Source: Candidatus Cloacimonetes bacterium HGW-Cloacimonetes-3 | GTDB lineage: Bacteria > Cloacimonadota > Cloacimonadia > Cloacimonadales > Cloacimonadaceae | DNA: 64,000 nucleotides | Assembly: GCA_002840645.1 (NCBI GenBank) | Contig: PHBO01000011.1 | Location: 83,563 to 147,562, forward strand | Reading direction: 5' to 3' | Shown here: piece by piece, positions 1 through 9,355 of the stretch | Layout: every line of letters starts with the position of its first letter | Numbering within the stretch: position 1 is the first letter of the stretch | The notes under the pieces: generated by a model | Told to the model about the DNA's origin: nothing | Database searches by the model: none | Seen by the model: only the letters and a program-made list of their open reading frames with translations | Made by a program: the position numbers and the translations under genes

Positions 1-426
1 GATGGAAAAGGCGGCTGTCTGGGCATGGTGCCACAGCGCAAACTGGTGATAACCGATAAGGGCAAAGGCTTTGGCGGCGTGGTGGTGAAGAACCCCGGTC
101 TGCAAAGCTATGCCTACAAGGTTATCGAAGCTCTCTCCTGGCGTGGACCCTGCGAGCTGGAGATAATGAAAGATGAAGAAGGCGTGTTTTACCTGATAGA
201 GATAAACCCCCGTTTCCCCGCCTGGGTACGCCTGGCAGAAGGCAGTGGGCAAAACCAGCCTGCGGCAACCGTGCTATTGGCAATGGGAGAAGAACAAGTG
301 CAGCTACCTCCCTTTAGACCGGGGACGCTGTTTATCCGCCATGCGGAAGACATTATCAGCGATATCAGCCTGCTGGGCGAAATCTCCGTGAATGGAGAAC
401 TAATCAGAACAAAGGTGGAGAAATGA
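1..426 (+). CDS. ATP-grasp domain protein, C-terminal part (5' end outside window)
   Basis: The reading frame is open from base 1, so the true start lies upstream and only the last 141 codons are visible. The segment DGKGGCLGMVPQRKLVITDKG followed by a glycine-rich stretch resembles the nucleotide-gripping part of ATP-grasp ligases of the carbamoyl-phosphate-synthase-like type. The later EINPRFPAW is the Glu-x-Asn metal-binding signature of the fold. Such enzymes form a C-N bond through an acyl-phosphate intermediate; the substrates here cannot be read from the sequence. The stop overlaps the next start (ATGA at 423-426), so it is translationally coupled to the PLP decarboxylase. Family assignment is good; function is open. 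Confidence 0.8.
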   Translation, partial: DGKGGCLGMVPQRKLVITDKGKGFGGVVVKNPGLQSYAYKVIEALSWRGPCELEIMKDEEGVFYLIEINPRFPAWVRLAEGSGQNQPAATVLLAMGEEQVQLPPFRPGTLFIRHAEDIISDISLLGEISVNGELIRTKVEK

Positions 427-1772
427 AGAAGAATTACACAGCCCCATACATAGAACGCAACAGTGCCGGAAACCTGAATAAATATGCTCATACCACCGTG
501 GTACGGCATCAGGATAGTATAGATAACGTACTGATTAAGGATTTGATAGCCGAGCACGGCAGCCCTTTGTTTGTATTCTCTGAGAAGCAGATACGCAGAG
601 CATATCGCCGTTTGCAGGATACCATCCGTATCCACTATCCTTTAGCCGATATCACCTGGAGCTACAAAACTAACTACCTATCCGCCATTTGCAATATCTT
701 CCATCAGGAAGGTGCCCCCGCGGAGGTAGTATCAGGCATGGAATACGAACTGGCAAGGCATAACGGCATCCCCGGCGACAACATATATTTCAACGGACCC
801 AGCAAGCGCAGAAGTGACCTAAGCAGAGCCATCAGCGAAGGTGCGTTCATCCATATAGACCATTTGGAAGAGCTGTACATGATCGAGAAACTTGCTGATG
901 AACTTGGCATTACTCCCAGAGTGGCAATCCGCATGAATATGGATACGGGCATCAGCCCTCTGTGGACACGCTTCGGCTTTAATTACGAGAATGGCGAAGC
1001 CTATCGTACGGTGCAACGTCTGGTTTCCGGCGGTAAGATGAAGCTAACCGGTTTGCACACCCATATCGGTACTTTTATTCTGGATCCCAATGCCTATTAT
1101 TGGGCTGCCCAAAAGATGCTCGTCTTTGCCCAAACCATCAAGGATAGCTTTAATATTGTAGTAGATTATATCGATCTTGGCGGCGGTTTTGCCTCCCAGA
1201 ACACCCTGATAGATCAGTACACTCCCGGCGAGCTTTCCTCTCCATCGTTTGAGCAATATGCCGAAGCGATTGGCACCGCATTTAATGCCTCCACCTTTGT
1301 AAAAGAGCATCATCCGCGCTTGATTCTGGAAACCGGCAGGGTGCTTATCGACGAAGCAGGATATTTGATTGCCAGCGTGCTTGGCAAAAAGAACTTGCCC
1401 ACCGGCGAACGTGCCGTTATCCTGGATGCAGGCGTGAACGTGAATATCACAGCCTGGTGGTATAAACAGCGGGTGGTGCCTACCAAACCTTTCCCCGGCA
1501 GCTACCAGAATACAGTGTTCTACGGTCCCCTGTGCATGAATATAGATGTTATCCGCTCTGCCATGCCCTTCCCTGATCTATATTACGGTGATACAGTGCT
1601 TATTTCACCTGTGGGAGCTTACAACGTTACCCAATGGATGCAGTTTATAGAATACCGTCCCAATGTGTGTCTTATCTCGGAAACCGGTAAAGTGGATATC
1701 ATCCGCGAGAAAGAAGATATGAGCGACATGATCGCCAGAGAGTTTATCCCGGAGCACCTGAGACGGGTATAA
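423..1772 (+). CDS. Group IV (alanine-racemase-fold) PLP-dependent decarboxylase
   Basis: This 449-residue protein has the layout of diaminopimelate/ornithine/carboxynorspermidine decarboxylases. YKTN, with Lys82 as the expected Schiff-base lysine, sits where DapDC has YAxKAN. It is followed by HTHIG, the phosphate-binding loop DLGGGF, ETGRVL (usually EPGR) and GPLCMNID, which supplies the cross-subunit active-site Cys and Asp. The family removes the alpha-carboxylate of a basic amino acid or related compound. The location next to an ATP-grasp ligase and a membrane protein, not among lysine genes, argues against housekeeping LysA. The substrate is unknown. It starts inside the upstream stop (ATGA) and ends 5 bp before the next gene. 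Confidence 0.82.
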   Translation: MKKNYTAPYIERNSAGNLNKYAHTTVVRHQDSIDNVLIKDLIAEHGSPLFVFSEKQIRRAYRRLQDTIRIHYPLADITWSYKTNYLSAICNIFHQEGAPAEVVSGMEYELARHNGIPGDNIYFNGPSKRRSDLSRAISEGAFIHIDHLEELYMIEKLADELGITPRVAIRMNMDTGISPLWTRFGFNYENGEAYRTVQRLVSGGKMKLTGLHTHIGTFILDPNAYYWAAQKMLVFAQTIKDSFNIVVDYIDLGGGFASQNTLIDQYTPGELSSPSFEQYAEAIGTAFNASTFVKEHHPRLILETGRVLIDEAGYLIASVLGKKNLPTGERAVILDAGVNVNITAWWYKQRVVPTKPFPGSYQNTVFYGPLCMNIDVIRSAMPFPDLYYGDTVLISPVGAYNVTQWMQFIEYRPNVCLISETGKVDIIREKEDMSDMIAREFIPEHLRRV

Positions 1773-1777
1773 AGTAA

Positions 1778-3979
1778 ATGAAGCTGTTTGACCGCATGAT
1801 GCCCCTATTCCGGGCAGTTGGAGGCGTGGTACTTGCCATTCCGCACAGTTATGCTTCCATCTTGTTCTCGGATTCCATATTGCTTGGCTTGATGCTTTTA
1901 CTGGTAACCCTGCTGTCTCCAATAGTGGGGCTGTCGGGATTGGTATCCCTGGTAGTGGCAATCTTAGTATCCCGCAGCATGGGCTTTGAAAGCTGGGAAT
2001 CCAGAAGTGGTATAGCGGCATTCAATAGCCTGATAATAGGTATGGCGGTGGGTTATTACTACCCCATGCAGATGATCTCGAATGCGCCTGCCTTCTATTT
2101 CGGCTTTTTGGCGATGATATCCATTGTTACTCTGCTTCTCTATCTGCTGCTTAGCTACATCTCCAATACCTTCTTCCGCCTGCCTGCCATGAGCCTGCCT
2201 TTCTCTATTGTGGCACTGGTGTTGTGGTACTATTTCGCCAGGTTGGGCTTTCTTTCCAATTACCCTTTCGATAAGCTGCTGCTATTCTCCAATCCACCCG
2301 TATTGCCGGAGTTCTGGCGCTTGTTCTTTGTAAGCCTTGGCTCTATCTTCTTTACCCCGGAAGTAGTTGCGGGAATGTTGGTAGCAGTGGCGTTACTTAT
2401 CATCACGCGCATCGGTTTTGTATTGGCTCTTTTGGGCTGGGCGATAAGCTTTTTCCTGATGCACTTGATGGGCGGAGTTGCCGGAAACGGAATGTTCTAC
2501 CCGGGTTTCAATGGTATCCTGATCATGCTGGCAATAGGCGGGATATATCTGCTACCGGGCAAGACATCCTGGCTGGTAGCTGCTTTCTCTACTGCTATCG
2601 GGTTCACTTTTATCATGTTGATGAACATGACATATTACCACTACAATAGCTTCACGGGATTGTACAGCCCCTTAGGCGTGCCGGTATTTGCCTTTCCGCT
2701 GAATATCGTGGTGCTGTTGGTGATCTTTACTTTGCGCTTGCGGATAGTGGTTACCAAGCCGGTAATGAACGACTTTGGCGTGTTTAATCCGGAACAAGCC
2801 CTGCAAACGTATCAGGAAAGGCACAAACGTTTCGGTAGCCTGGGTATTCCCCAGTTTGCCTTACCCTTGCAAGGAGAGTGGATTATTACGCAGGGGCACA
2901 GCGATGATATAACGCACAAGCTGGATTGGGCTTACGCCTGGGATTTTGAGATGCACGATAAGCAAAATCAGCCTTATGCTGCCGAGGAACATAGTGCCGC
3001 CGATTATTATGCTTTTGGCAAGCCGGTGTTTGCCTCCGCTGCCGGAACAGTGGTAAAAGTAATGGATGGCATCGTGGATAACCCTGTGGGACAGATAAAC
3101 GCCCGTGAGAACTGGGGAAATTACATTTGCATCTCGCATGGATACGGCTTATACAGCTTTTATGCCCACCTGAAACGTGGCAGTCTGCAAACCAAGCCAG
3201 GTGCTTATCTTAAGCAAGGTGATAAACTGGGCGCAGTTGGTAATTCCGGACGCTCTGCCGTTCCCCATCTGCATTTCCAGATACAGCTTGGTCCCGAGGC
3301 AGGTAGCCGCACAAGGTTGTCTCACTTGGTGAACTATAAACTGCATAAGGCAGATGGAACTGAGTTCATCGGCAGTGGCATCCCCAAAAAGGGTGAACTG
3401 CTATCTGCATTGGTGCCGGAAGAGCACTTGCAGAGTATGCTTGGCATGCAAAATAAAACAGAACTGAACCTGCAAGTGGTGCGGGGAAACAAACGAAGCC
3501 AAGAAACATGGAAGGTGGAACTGGATTTCTGGGGTAGATTTAAGCTGCTCAGTAGTAAGCGCAGTGAACTGGAATTCAGCGTTTATGGTGGCATCTACAA
3601 TGCCTTGTCCCTCAAGGGAAACCGCAACAGCGCACTGGCTGCCTTTGCACTGCTGGTTTCGCGTCTGCCATATAGCGAGAAGCACGAAATCAGCAGCAGT
3701 GACGAGCCCGCCCTTTCTGTTATCCTAAACCCGGCATTCCGACACCTGATTCTGCTGTTCACACCGCTGTTCCCGTTGCTGTATGCATGCACCAAATCCA
3801 GTGTGAAAAGTACACGTGAACAAGTTATTATCCACAGTGAAATAGCATACTATATTCTGGGAATCAGGTTCAGCGGTTTTAATGGAACTGTGAAGATAGA
3901 TAAATACCAGGGAATAAATGAGCTATTGCTATACAAAGGTAAACGCCTGATTCTGGAAGCCAAAGGCGAAGAGGCGTAA
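1778..3979 (+). CDS. Urea-transporter-like channel fused to a periplasmic M23 (LytM) peptidase
   Basis: This 733-residue two-part protein has about ten hydrophobic segments in residues 1-325. They contain both half-repeats of the urea transporter (UT) fold: GIAAFNSLIIGMAVG with LPAMSLPFSI, and GFNGILIMLAIGG with VPVFAFPLNI. The LP-x4-PF-like pieces are the pore motifs. From about residue 350 a soluble M23 metallopeptidase domain follows, with zinc ligands visible as HKLD, YAHL and HLHF. All expected ligands are present, so it may be active. A further 200 residues resemble no family I can name. M23 enzymes cut peptide crosslinks or glycyl bonds in the cell wall. It lies 5 bp after the decarboxylase. 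The natural solute and peptide substrate are not known. Confidence 0.82.
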   Translation: MKLFDRMMPLFRAVGGVVLAIPHSYASILFSDSILLGLMLLLVTLLSPIVGLSGLVSLVVAILVSRSMGFESWESRSGIAAFNSLIIGMAVGYYYPMQMISNAPAFYFGFLAMISIVTLLLYLLLSYISNTFFRLPAMSLPFSIVALVLWYYFARLGFLSNYPFDKLLLFSNPPVLPEFWRLFFVSLGSIFFTPEVVAGMLVAVALLIITRIGFVLALLGWAISFFLMHLMGGVAGNGMFYPGFNGILIMLAIGGIYLLPGKTSWLVAAFSTAIGFTFIMLMNMTYYHYNSFTGLYSPLGVPVFAFPLNIVVLLVIFTLRLRIVVTKPVMNDFGVFNPEQALQTYQERHKRFGSLGIPQFALPLQGEWIITQGHSDDITHKLDWAYAWDFEMHDKQNQPYAAEEHSAADYYAFGKPVFASAAGTVVKVMDGIVDNPVGQINARENWGNYICISHGYGLYSFYAHLKRGSLQTKPGAYLKQGDKLGAVGNSGRSAVPHLHFQIQLGPEAGSRTRLSHLVNYKLHKADGTEFIGSGIPKKGELLSALVPEEHLQSMLGMQNKTELNLQVVRGNKRSQETWKVELDFWGRFKLLSSKRSELEFSVYGGIYNALSLKGNRNSALAAFALLVSRLPYSEKHEISSSDEPALSVILNPAFRHLILLFTPLFPLLYACTKSSVKSTREQVIIHSEIAYYILGIRFSGFNGTVKIDKYQGINELLLYKGKRLILEAKGEEA

Positions 3980-4010
3980 GCCCCATTTGCATACAAAGAG
4001 GAGATAAACA

Positions 4011-4613
4011 ATGAAAAGCAAGTTTTTAGTCCTGATTATATGCCTTATTGCCGGCGTATTGCTGGCGCAAGGTAAATCCACGATTACAGATTCCTATAAC
4101 GCAGAAACTGCCAAGAATTATACCCGTGCTCTGGAGATTGTGCAGGAGATTGCCAAAGCAGATGCTAATGATGAATTCTACCAGCTTCGCATCGGTTGGC
4201 TGCAATATCTGTTGGGGCGTTATGACGAGGCAATAAAAAGCTATGGCAAATCAAACACCATAAGCCACAGTCTGGATGCCCAAACCGGGATTGTTAACTG
4301 TCAGCTTGCCCTGGGTAAATGGGACGAGGCACGGGCTTTGTCCGACCAGATATTAAAGAGCTACCCCCAAAGCACCACGATCCTTGCAAAGGCTGCTTAT
4401 GCAGCTTATATGAGGCAAGATTATGCCGGTGCTGCGGGCTATTATGCGCAAATTATCAAAATCAGCCCCTGGGATATGGAGATTCGCGGCTATCTGGTAA
4501 ATAACCTCTATCTTTCCAAAGATGTGGAAAATGCCCGCAAGCACTATCAGAAGCTGAAGAAGTACTACCCCGATTCACCTATAGTTAAGGAATACGCCAA
4601 AACCCTCGGCTAA
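4011..4613 (+). CDS. Exported TPR-repeat protein
   Basis: This 200-residue protein has a clear signal peptide (MKSKFLVLIICLIAGVLLAQ) and then helical repeats with the TPR spacing, for example AEIVQEIAKAD-type helices followed by LLGRYDEAIKSYGK and MRQDYAGAAGYYAQIIK. It is probably a periplasmic scaffold that binds a protein partner. An AGAGGAG-type ribosome binding site lies just upstream (AAAGAGGAGATAAAC). It is 31 bp behind the urea-channel/M23 gene and only 3 bp before the TPR-barrel gene, so the two TPR proteins are likely made together. Confidence 0.8.
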   Translation: MKSKFLVLIICLIAGVLLAQGKSTITDSYNAETAKNYTRALEIVQEIAKADANDEFYQLRIGWLQYLLGRYDEAIKSYGKSNTISHSLDAQTGIVNCQLALGKWDEARALSDQILKSYPQSTTILAKAAYAAYMRQDYAGAAGYYAQIIKISPWDMEIRGYLVNNLYLSKDVENARKHYQKLKKYYPDSPIVKEYAKTLG

Positions 4614-4616
4614 GGC

Positions 4617-5858
4617 ATGCGTTTACTGGTATTTATGGCAGTTCTGCTGCCGGTGATTCTGTTTGCTCAAAGTGCTCCGCCACTGCCACAATCGGCTGCC
4701 GGAGGTGGTGGAGCGGTACCCTCCAAGCCTGATTTGCTGAACCTTGCTTACGAGAACATGATGGCTGGGAATTATGCCAAAGCTGAGGAGCAATACCGCA
4801 GCCTGAAGGAAGCGGAGCCGGAAAATCTATCTGCACACGAGGGATATCTGTGGGCACTTAATGCGCAGAAGAAGTTTAGTGTTAGCCTGAAGGAATCGGG
4901 CAAACTGCTTAAGCAATACCCCGCTAATTCGCAATTCTACAATTACCGTGCTTATCCACTTCTGGAAAAGAAGCGTTTGCCTGAAGCACGCTATTTTTAT
5001 CTGAAAGCAGCCCAAAACCAAGCTGCCAATCCTATTGGAAATCAGATATCGCAAGAAGGGCTTGCCTATACTTACGATGCTCTGGGGGATTATCTGCGCT
5101 ATGACAGGCACCTGCAAGCCAACGCTGCTCTTACTCACATCCCTGCACGGAAGCCAAAACCGGAGTTCAGCAGTACCGTAGCTTTCGCACTTCCCGGTAA
5201 GGACAAATCTTCCCTAAACTTCGCTCAGGGAGTGGGCTACAAAACCTGGCACCTCAGTCTGGGCTATAATGATTTTAGCGTGAACCAAAAGCACTTCCGC
5301 TCCCTTACATCTGCTGCTGTAGTTAAGCAATTTATCCCCTTTGATCTAAAAGCCGGGGCGATACTGATGGATGGCATCGATGAGAGAGTTTACCCCGCCA
5401 AGCAAGCAGATATAAGGCTTACCCCGAAGTTATATGCAGGATCTCTGGTACTGCGACCCGCGGTGATGGCATCTTTCAGCAGTTACTCCCGCTTCGATGT
5501 ACAGCAGATAAGCTTCCTGCCGGAGTTATTATGGCGGGATCTAACTATCAGCTATGCTGCCCATTACAGCTACATGGATAACAAAACTGTAGATGCAGAC
5601 AGCACTCGCTTTGCCCAGCAAGTACTGATAGCTAAGAGCATGCCCTGGAATACTACTCTGGGCTTACATTATGGCAGTGGCGACAATTGCTGGATGGTGG
5701 ATAGCAGCGGCTCTGTAATGGATACATTTGAGCAGCAAAGCGCCTATTACGGCGTGTCTCTGCTTGTGCCTTTCCTGAACCGCTATTCTATCTATGCCTA
5801 TCATAACGTACAGGACAACCGTCAATTGTGGTATGCGTCCTTAACGGTGAGGTATTGA
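4617..5858 (+). CDS. TPR domain fused to an outer-membrane beta-barrel (YaiO-like)
   Basis: This 413-residue protein has a signal peptide (MRLLVFMAVLLPVILFAQ), TPR-like helices over residues 35-180 (YENMMAGNYAKAEEQYRSLK is typical), then about 230 residues of alternating beta-strands ending in an aromatic residue (LTVRY), as outer-membrane barrels do. The order TPR then barrel is that of the YaiO family. Barrels of this type are often found with exopolysaccharide export. The pairing with the preceding periplasmic TPR protein suggests a contact across the periplasm; this is inference. Its TGA shares one base with the ATG of the following lipoprotein. Confidence 0.72.
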   Translation: MRLLVFMAVLLPVILFAQSAPPLPQSAAGGGGAVPSKPDLLNLAYENMMAGNYAKAEEQYRSLKEAEPENLSAHEGYLWALNAQKKFSVSLKESGKLLKQYPANSQFYNYRAYPLLEKKRLPEARYFYLKAAQNQAANPIGNQISQEGLAYTYDALGDYLRYDRHLQANAALTHIPARKPKPEFSSTVAFALPGKDKSSLNFAQGVGYKTWHLSLGYNDFSVNQKHFRSLTSAAVVKQFIPFDLKAGAILMDGIDERVYPAKQADIRLTPKLYAGSLVLRPAVMASFSSYSRFDVQQISFLPELLWRDLTISYAAHYSYMDNKTVDADSTRFAQQVLIAKSMPWNTTLGLHYGSGDNCWMVDSSGSVMDTFEQQSAYYGVSLLVPFLNRYSIYAYHNVQDNRQLWYASLTVRY

Positions 5859-8599
5859 TGAAGGCTATATATATGTTGAGGCTTAGTACATGCATGCTGT
5901 TATGCCTGTTGTTGATAAGTGCCTGCAATAACAGAGAGGACATCCTGCTACCCCCGAACCTGTCTGCTGCGGAATATCTGGAAGGTAACAAGATAGAAAG
6001 CTATGCCAATTACTTAGTGAAATCCGCCAATGACGACAGCTATTTCTTGCTGGATAAACTGGCAATTGCCGATTCCCTGCTAAACTATGGCGATGTGATA
6101 GACTTTCGCAGAGTGCAGAGCCTAAGTGCAAGAGACAGCCTGGCTGTACAGGATAACGCCGTTGCCAGAAGTAAAACTTACCATCTCAGAATTAGCAGAA
6201 ACGGACAGCAATTGAACCTGATTGGCAGAATCCCTTTAGGGCAGGTATATACAGAGCTAACTACCTGCGAGGCACCGTATATTGTAAACTTTGCCTACTA
6301 CCTGCAAGCAACGGAAGTGCAGCTTACCTATTATGGTAGTAACCGCGCCTATTTCCCTCTTTTTTCCACAGGTGAATTTGGCGTGTATGATATTCCTGCC
6401 ACGGAAAACGCAAGCATTACCTTTAACACAAACACTGCTGTGCATGCCATGCTGATCGGGACTAACGGCAAGCGGCTTGCCGTGAACTTCCCCGCGAGCT
6501 ATACAGGCGCAGCCGGGCAGATTACGTTAAGCATGGGCGGAAGCTTAAGCCTTGCAGAGCAAAATACGCTGCAAGGCTTCTTTCCCGATGCAGCCATTAG
6601 CACATCTGTAATTAGTATGCAAACAGCCACATCGGTGGGGACGGCAATTGCTGAGCTATGGTACAAAGACGGTAGTAAAAGCTTTTTTAGCGAGCAATGG
6701 GTGTGCCTTGCTCCTCCAGTAGCATATTCGTGGCAATCTACTAATGATGACACACAAGCTAACAACTGGTGGCAGGACAGCACAGGATTGTACAGCTTTG
6801 TGGCAGGGAGCGGGAAGTACTTTCTGCTTAATCCTCTGGATGCCCAGAGTGATATAGAAATCCCCCTTGACGGCACTTACAATCAGGTATTCTTACAGCA
6901 GCTGTGGTTCGATCTGCAAGAGATTAACCTTCCCAATACCGTGATGAAAGTTATCCCCAATCCCTATACCTTTGGCACCATAGCAAGCTATTTCAGCGGA
7001 AAGCCCTTCATAACTCACGCTGGGAGAAAGGACTTTAATATCCAATTCTACGAAGCGGGTAACCCTATCAGGGAATTGCCCAACGATGCCTGGCTGGAAT
7101 TTGGCTTCCGCGCATCACTACCTCTGGCAGGCACAGAAAGATTGTTCAGCTGTATTCGAGAAGCAGACGAAGACATCATAACCTACAAAACCCCCTCAGA
7201 TACGTATGACGCACAACATTTCAGCAGAACAGGCTCATACATATACACGGGCATAAACAGCTCTGCAACATATATCTATGGTGGTTTTAGCGAAGACCAG
7301 AACGAGCAGATATTTCCCTATCTGAAAAGCAAGCAATACATCCAAACTTCTAAAGCAACCGTAGGCTGGAGCAGCTCTGTAAAAAGTGATTATGAAGAAC
7401 TAAGGGTAAAGCTCACACCAACCCTGCCTTCGCATCCCTGGCTGAACGGAGAACCCTTGCAGCTTACTGATAAACAGGCTGTGGCAGAGTGCTATTTCTA
7501 CAATGCTAATGTGGTGCAAAGCACCTTGCCGGCGGGCTTTAACCTAAGTATTCCCTATAGCGGAACCGCAGATAAGCTGTTGTTATATAACAATCTCAGC
7601 TATCCGCGCCTGAAGCTGTACCACGAATCCACGGCATACGAGGGTGATACTTTCCTGTTAACCGACGGCAGTTTAAGCATCTATCCCGAATACCCCGGAA
7701 CATTGATCGGTGCTTCTGTCACCTATCCTAACCCAATGTCCCTGCGCACATACCCCACCATGACCTTTGTGCTGGATGAATTGCGGCTCTACACGTATGG
7801 AAATGCGGCTGCGGGAACGAGTGCCGTGTTTAGTATAAACAAGACCGCAGCTCCGGCAGATCCCTTCAATATTCTCACCAGTCAATACACACTTAGCCAG
7901 ACTTCTCCGGCATACACGGTTACCACAGCAGAGGAAGCTGATTATGACACTTTCCAGCCCATGCTGTTTTTCAAACGCAGCCGCAGCCGAAACCTTCTGT
8001 TCTACGAGCGAACCGGCACACCCTACCGCTTGTATTCTTATACTGAGAGCAGCAGCTACAGTCCCTGGAACTTCATGATAGATGGAGCTTACAACGGCAT
8101 CTCCCTAAGCTATAATGGCACTTATGCTTCCTACTCGGAAGCTGCTGTCCACAGCAATGTTACCCACACAGTGAAAGGCTTTGGGCAGGATATTTACCTA
8201 TCTCTTTATCAGGCGCAGTTCGTGCTGCCAAGCTATTTCATGGAGGGAGCGGTACCACAGAATACGGTATTGGAGCTAAAGAAGTTAAGCTCCCTGCCTG
8301 GCACAACAGATTTGCTGTCCGCCTATCAATTGCAATTTACCCAGCCCAATGGAATGCCCATATACCCGGATTTCTATAATGTTATTGGCGCGCCGCAAGA
8401 GCCTTACATCTACCTACCCATCAGCGATGTAAGTGCCATTTCCAGCGCAAGATTGTTTTACCGGAATCAGTTTGGTCAGATAACGGAACTAAACCGCGTG
8501 CAGAGCTTTGGTGATAATTATGCAGAAGAATACACAGTGTTTGGCAACTGTTTTATCTGCACTGTCCCCAATACGGGGATATTTTACATCACAAGGTAG
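5858..8599 (+). CDS. Large lipoprotein of unknown function
   Basis: From the ATG at 5858 this encodes 913 residues. A longer reading from GTG at 5828 is possible, but the ATG gives a signal peptide at once (MKAIYMLRLSTCMLLCLLLISAC) with a lipobox (LISAC) and a one-base overlap with the upstream stop. Beyond the lipidated Cys the protein is rich in Tyr, Thr, Ser and Asn with beta-sandwich-like patterning, and I recognise no catalytic motif. It is the last gene of the six-gene run. A surface-exposed or outer-membrane-anchored partner of the neighbouring barrel is the simplest guess. Confidence 0.75.
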   Translation: MKAIYMLRLSTCMLLCLLLISACNNREDILLPPNLSAAEYLEGNKIESYANYLVKSANDDSYFLLDKLAIADSLLNYGDVIDFRRVQSLSARDSLAVQDNAVARSKTYHLRISRNGQQLNLIGRIPLGQVYTELTTCEAPYIVNFAYYLQATEVQLTYYGSNRAYFPLFSTGEFGVYDIPATENASITFNTNTAVHAMLIGTNGKRLAVNFPASYTGAAGQITLSMGGSLSLAEQNTLQGFFPDAAISTSVISMQTATSVGTAIAELWYKDGSKSFFSEQWVCLAPPVAYSWQSTNDDTQANNWWQDSTGLYSFVAGSGKYFLLNPLDAQSDIEIPLDGTYNQVFLQQLWFDLQEINLPNTVMKVIPNPYTFGTIASYFSGKPFITHAGRKDFNIQFYEAGNPIRELPNDAWLEFGFRASLPLAGTERLFSCIREADEDIITYKTPSDTYDAQHFSRTGSYIYTGINSSATYIYGGFSEDQNEQIFPYLKSKQYIQTSKATVGWSSSVKSDYEELRVKLTPTLPSHPWLNGEPLQLTDKQAVAECYFYNANVVQSTLPAGFNLSIPYSGTADKLLLYNNLSYPRLKLYHESTAYEGDTFLLTDGSLSIYPEYPGTLIGASVTYPNPMSLRTYPTMTFVLDELRLYTYGNAAAGTSAVFSINKTAAPADPFNILTSQYTLSQTSPAYTVTTAEEADYDTFQPMLFFKRSRSRNLLFYERTGTPYRLYSYTESSSYSPWNFMIDGAYNGISLSYNGTYASYSEAAVHSNVTHTVKGFGQDIYLSLYQAQFVLPSYFMEGAVPQNTVLELKKLSSLPGTTDLLSAYQLQFTQPNGMPIYPDFYNVIGAPQEPYIYLPISDVSAISSARLFYRNQFGQITELNRVQSFGDNYAEEYTVFGNCFICTVPNTGIFYITR

Positions 8600-8621
8600 C
8601 TATACCGCTTCTCAGGATTGT

Positions 8622-9287
8622 TTAGCGTTCCTCTCTGTGTGCATCCATCCATTTCATAGCGCGGGCTTTCACCTTTTTAATCGCAGCCGGTTTCAGCTGC
8701 CTGGCGATAACCTCGATACTATCGTAAGATTCATCCCAGGAATCCGGGAAGCACAGCAGTATCCAGAAATAGGCTTCTTTGACATTCTTTTTAACGCCCT
8801 TGCCTTCCAGATAGCATGAACTTAAAGCGAATTTGGCATCGCTAACGTTTTGGTCTGCTGCCAATTGATACCAATAAACCGCTGTCTTCATGTCTTGTGG
8901 CACCCCTGAACCCTGTTCGTAGCATTGACCAAGGCTAAACTGTGCATTGGGATCGCCCTGTCGTGCAGCTTTGTTCCACCAAGCCACGGCTTTCGCCATT
9001 TCTGCCTCGGAATAAATATCTGCACTAAAATCTCCCATCCAGTTTTGGGCTGCGGGAAAGCCTTTCTCGGCAGCTTCACTAATCATGCTGTAACCCTGAG
9101 ATAAGTCCATCTTAACGCCTCTGCCCAGGATATAATAAACACCAGCATAATAAATTGCTTCTATATCGCCTTTTTCTGCTTCGATACGGTACTTCTCGAA
9201 TTCTGCGGTTTCATCCGTATCCCATTCACTTGCTATCAAATTGCCTAAAATGCAGCAAACGATAACAAACATCCATAGCTTCTTCAT
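8622..9287 (-). CDS. Exported Sel1-repeat protein
   Basis: The chosen ATG at 9287 (MKKLWMFVIVCCILGNLIAS) follows GGGAG at a normal distance and gives a signal peptide; 221 residues. At least three or four Sel1-like repeats are visible, with the A-x2-G-x5-LG-x2-Y-x-G-GV pattern (AQFSLGQCYEQGSGVPQD, AKFALSSCYLEGKGVKKN). Sel1 repeats are alpha-helical protein-protein interaction modules. It converges on the lipoprotein gene with 22 bp between stops and is separated from the arsenic operon by a dispersed palindromic repeat, so it is probably a single-gene unit. Confidence 0.82.
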   Translation of the reverse strand: MKKLWMFVIVCCILGNLIASEWDTDETAEFEKYRIEAEKGDIEAIYYAGVYYILGRGVKMDLSQGYSMISEAAEKGFPAAQNWMGDFSADIYSEAEMAKAVAWWNKAARQGDPNAQFSLGQCYEQGSGVPQDMKTAVYWYQLAADQNVSDAKFALSSCYLEGKGVKKNVKEAYFWILLCFPDSWDESYDSIEVIARQLKPAAIKKVKARAMKWMDAHREER

Positions 9288-9355
9288 GGATAACTCCCTA
9301 TAGCAATCATTGTTGTTGCACATTTTTTAGCTGTAAACGAAATAGTCAAGCAAAA

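Noticed and set aside
5828..5857. A GTG start ten codons before the large lipoprotein
   Set aside because: It would put extra residues in front of a complete lipoprotein signal; the ATG at 5858 gives the usual one-base coupling with the preceding stop.
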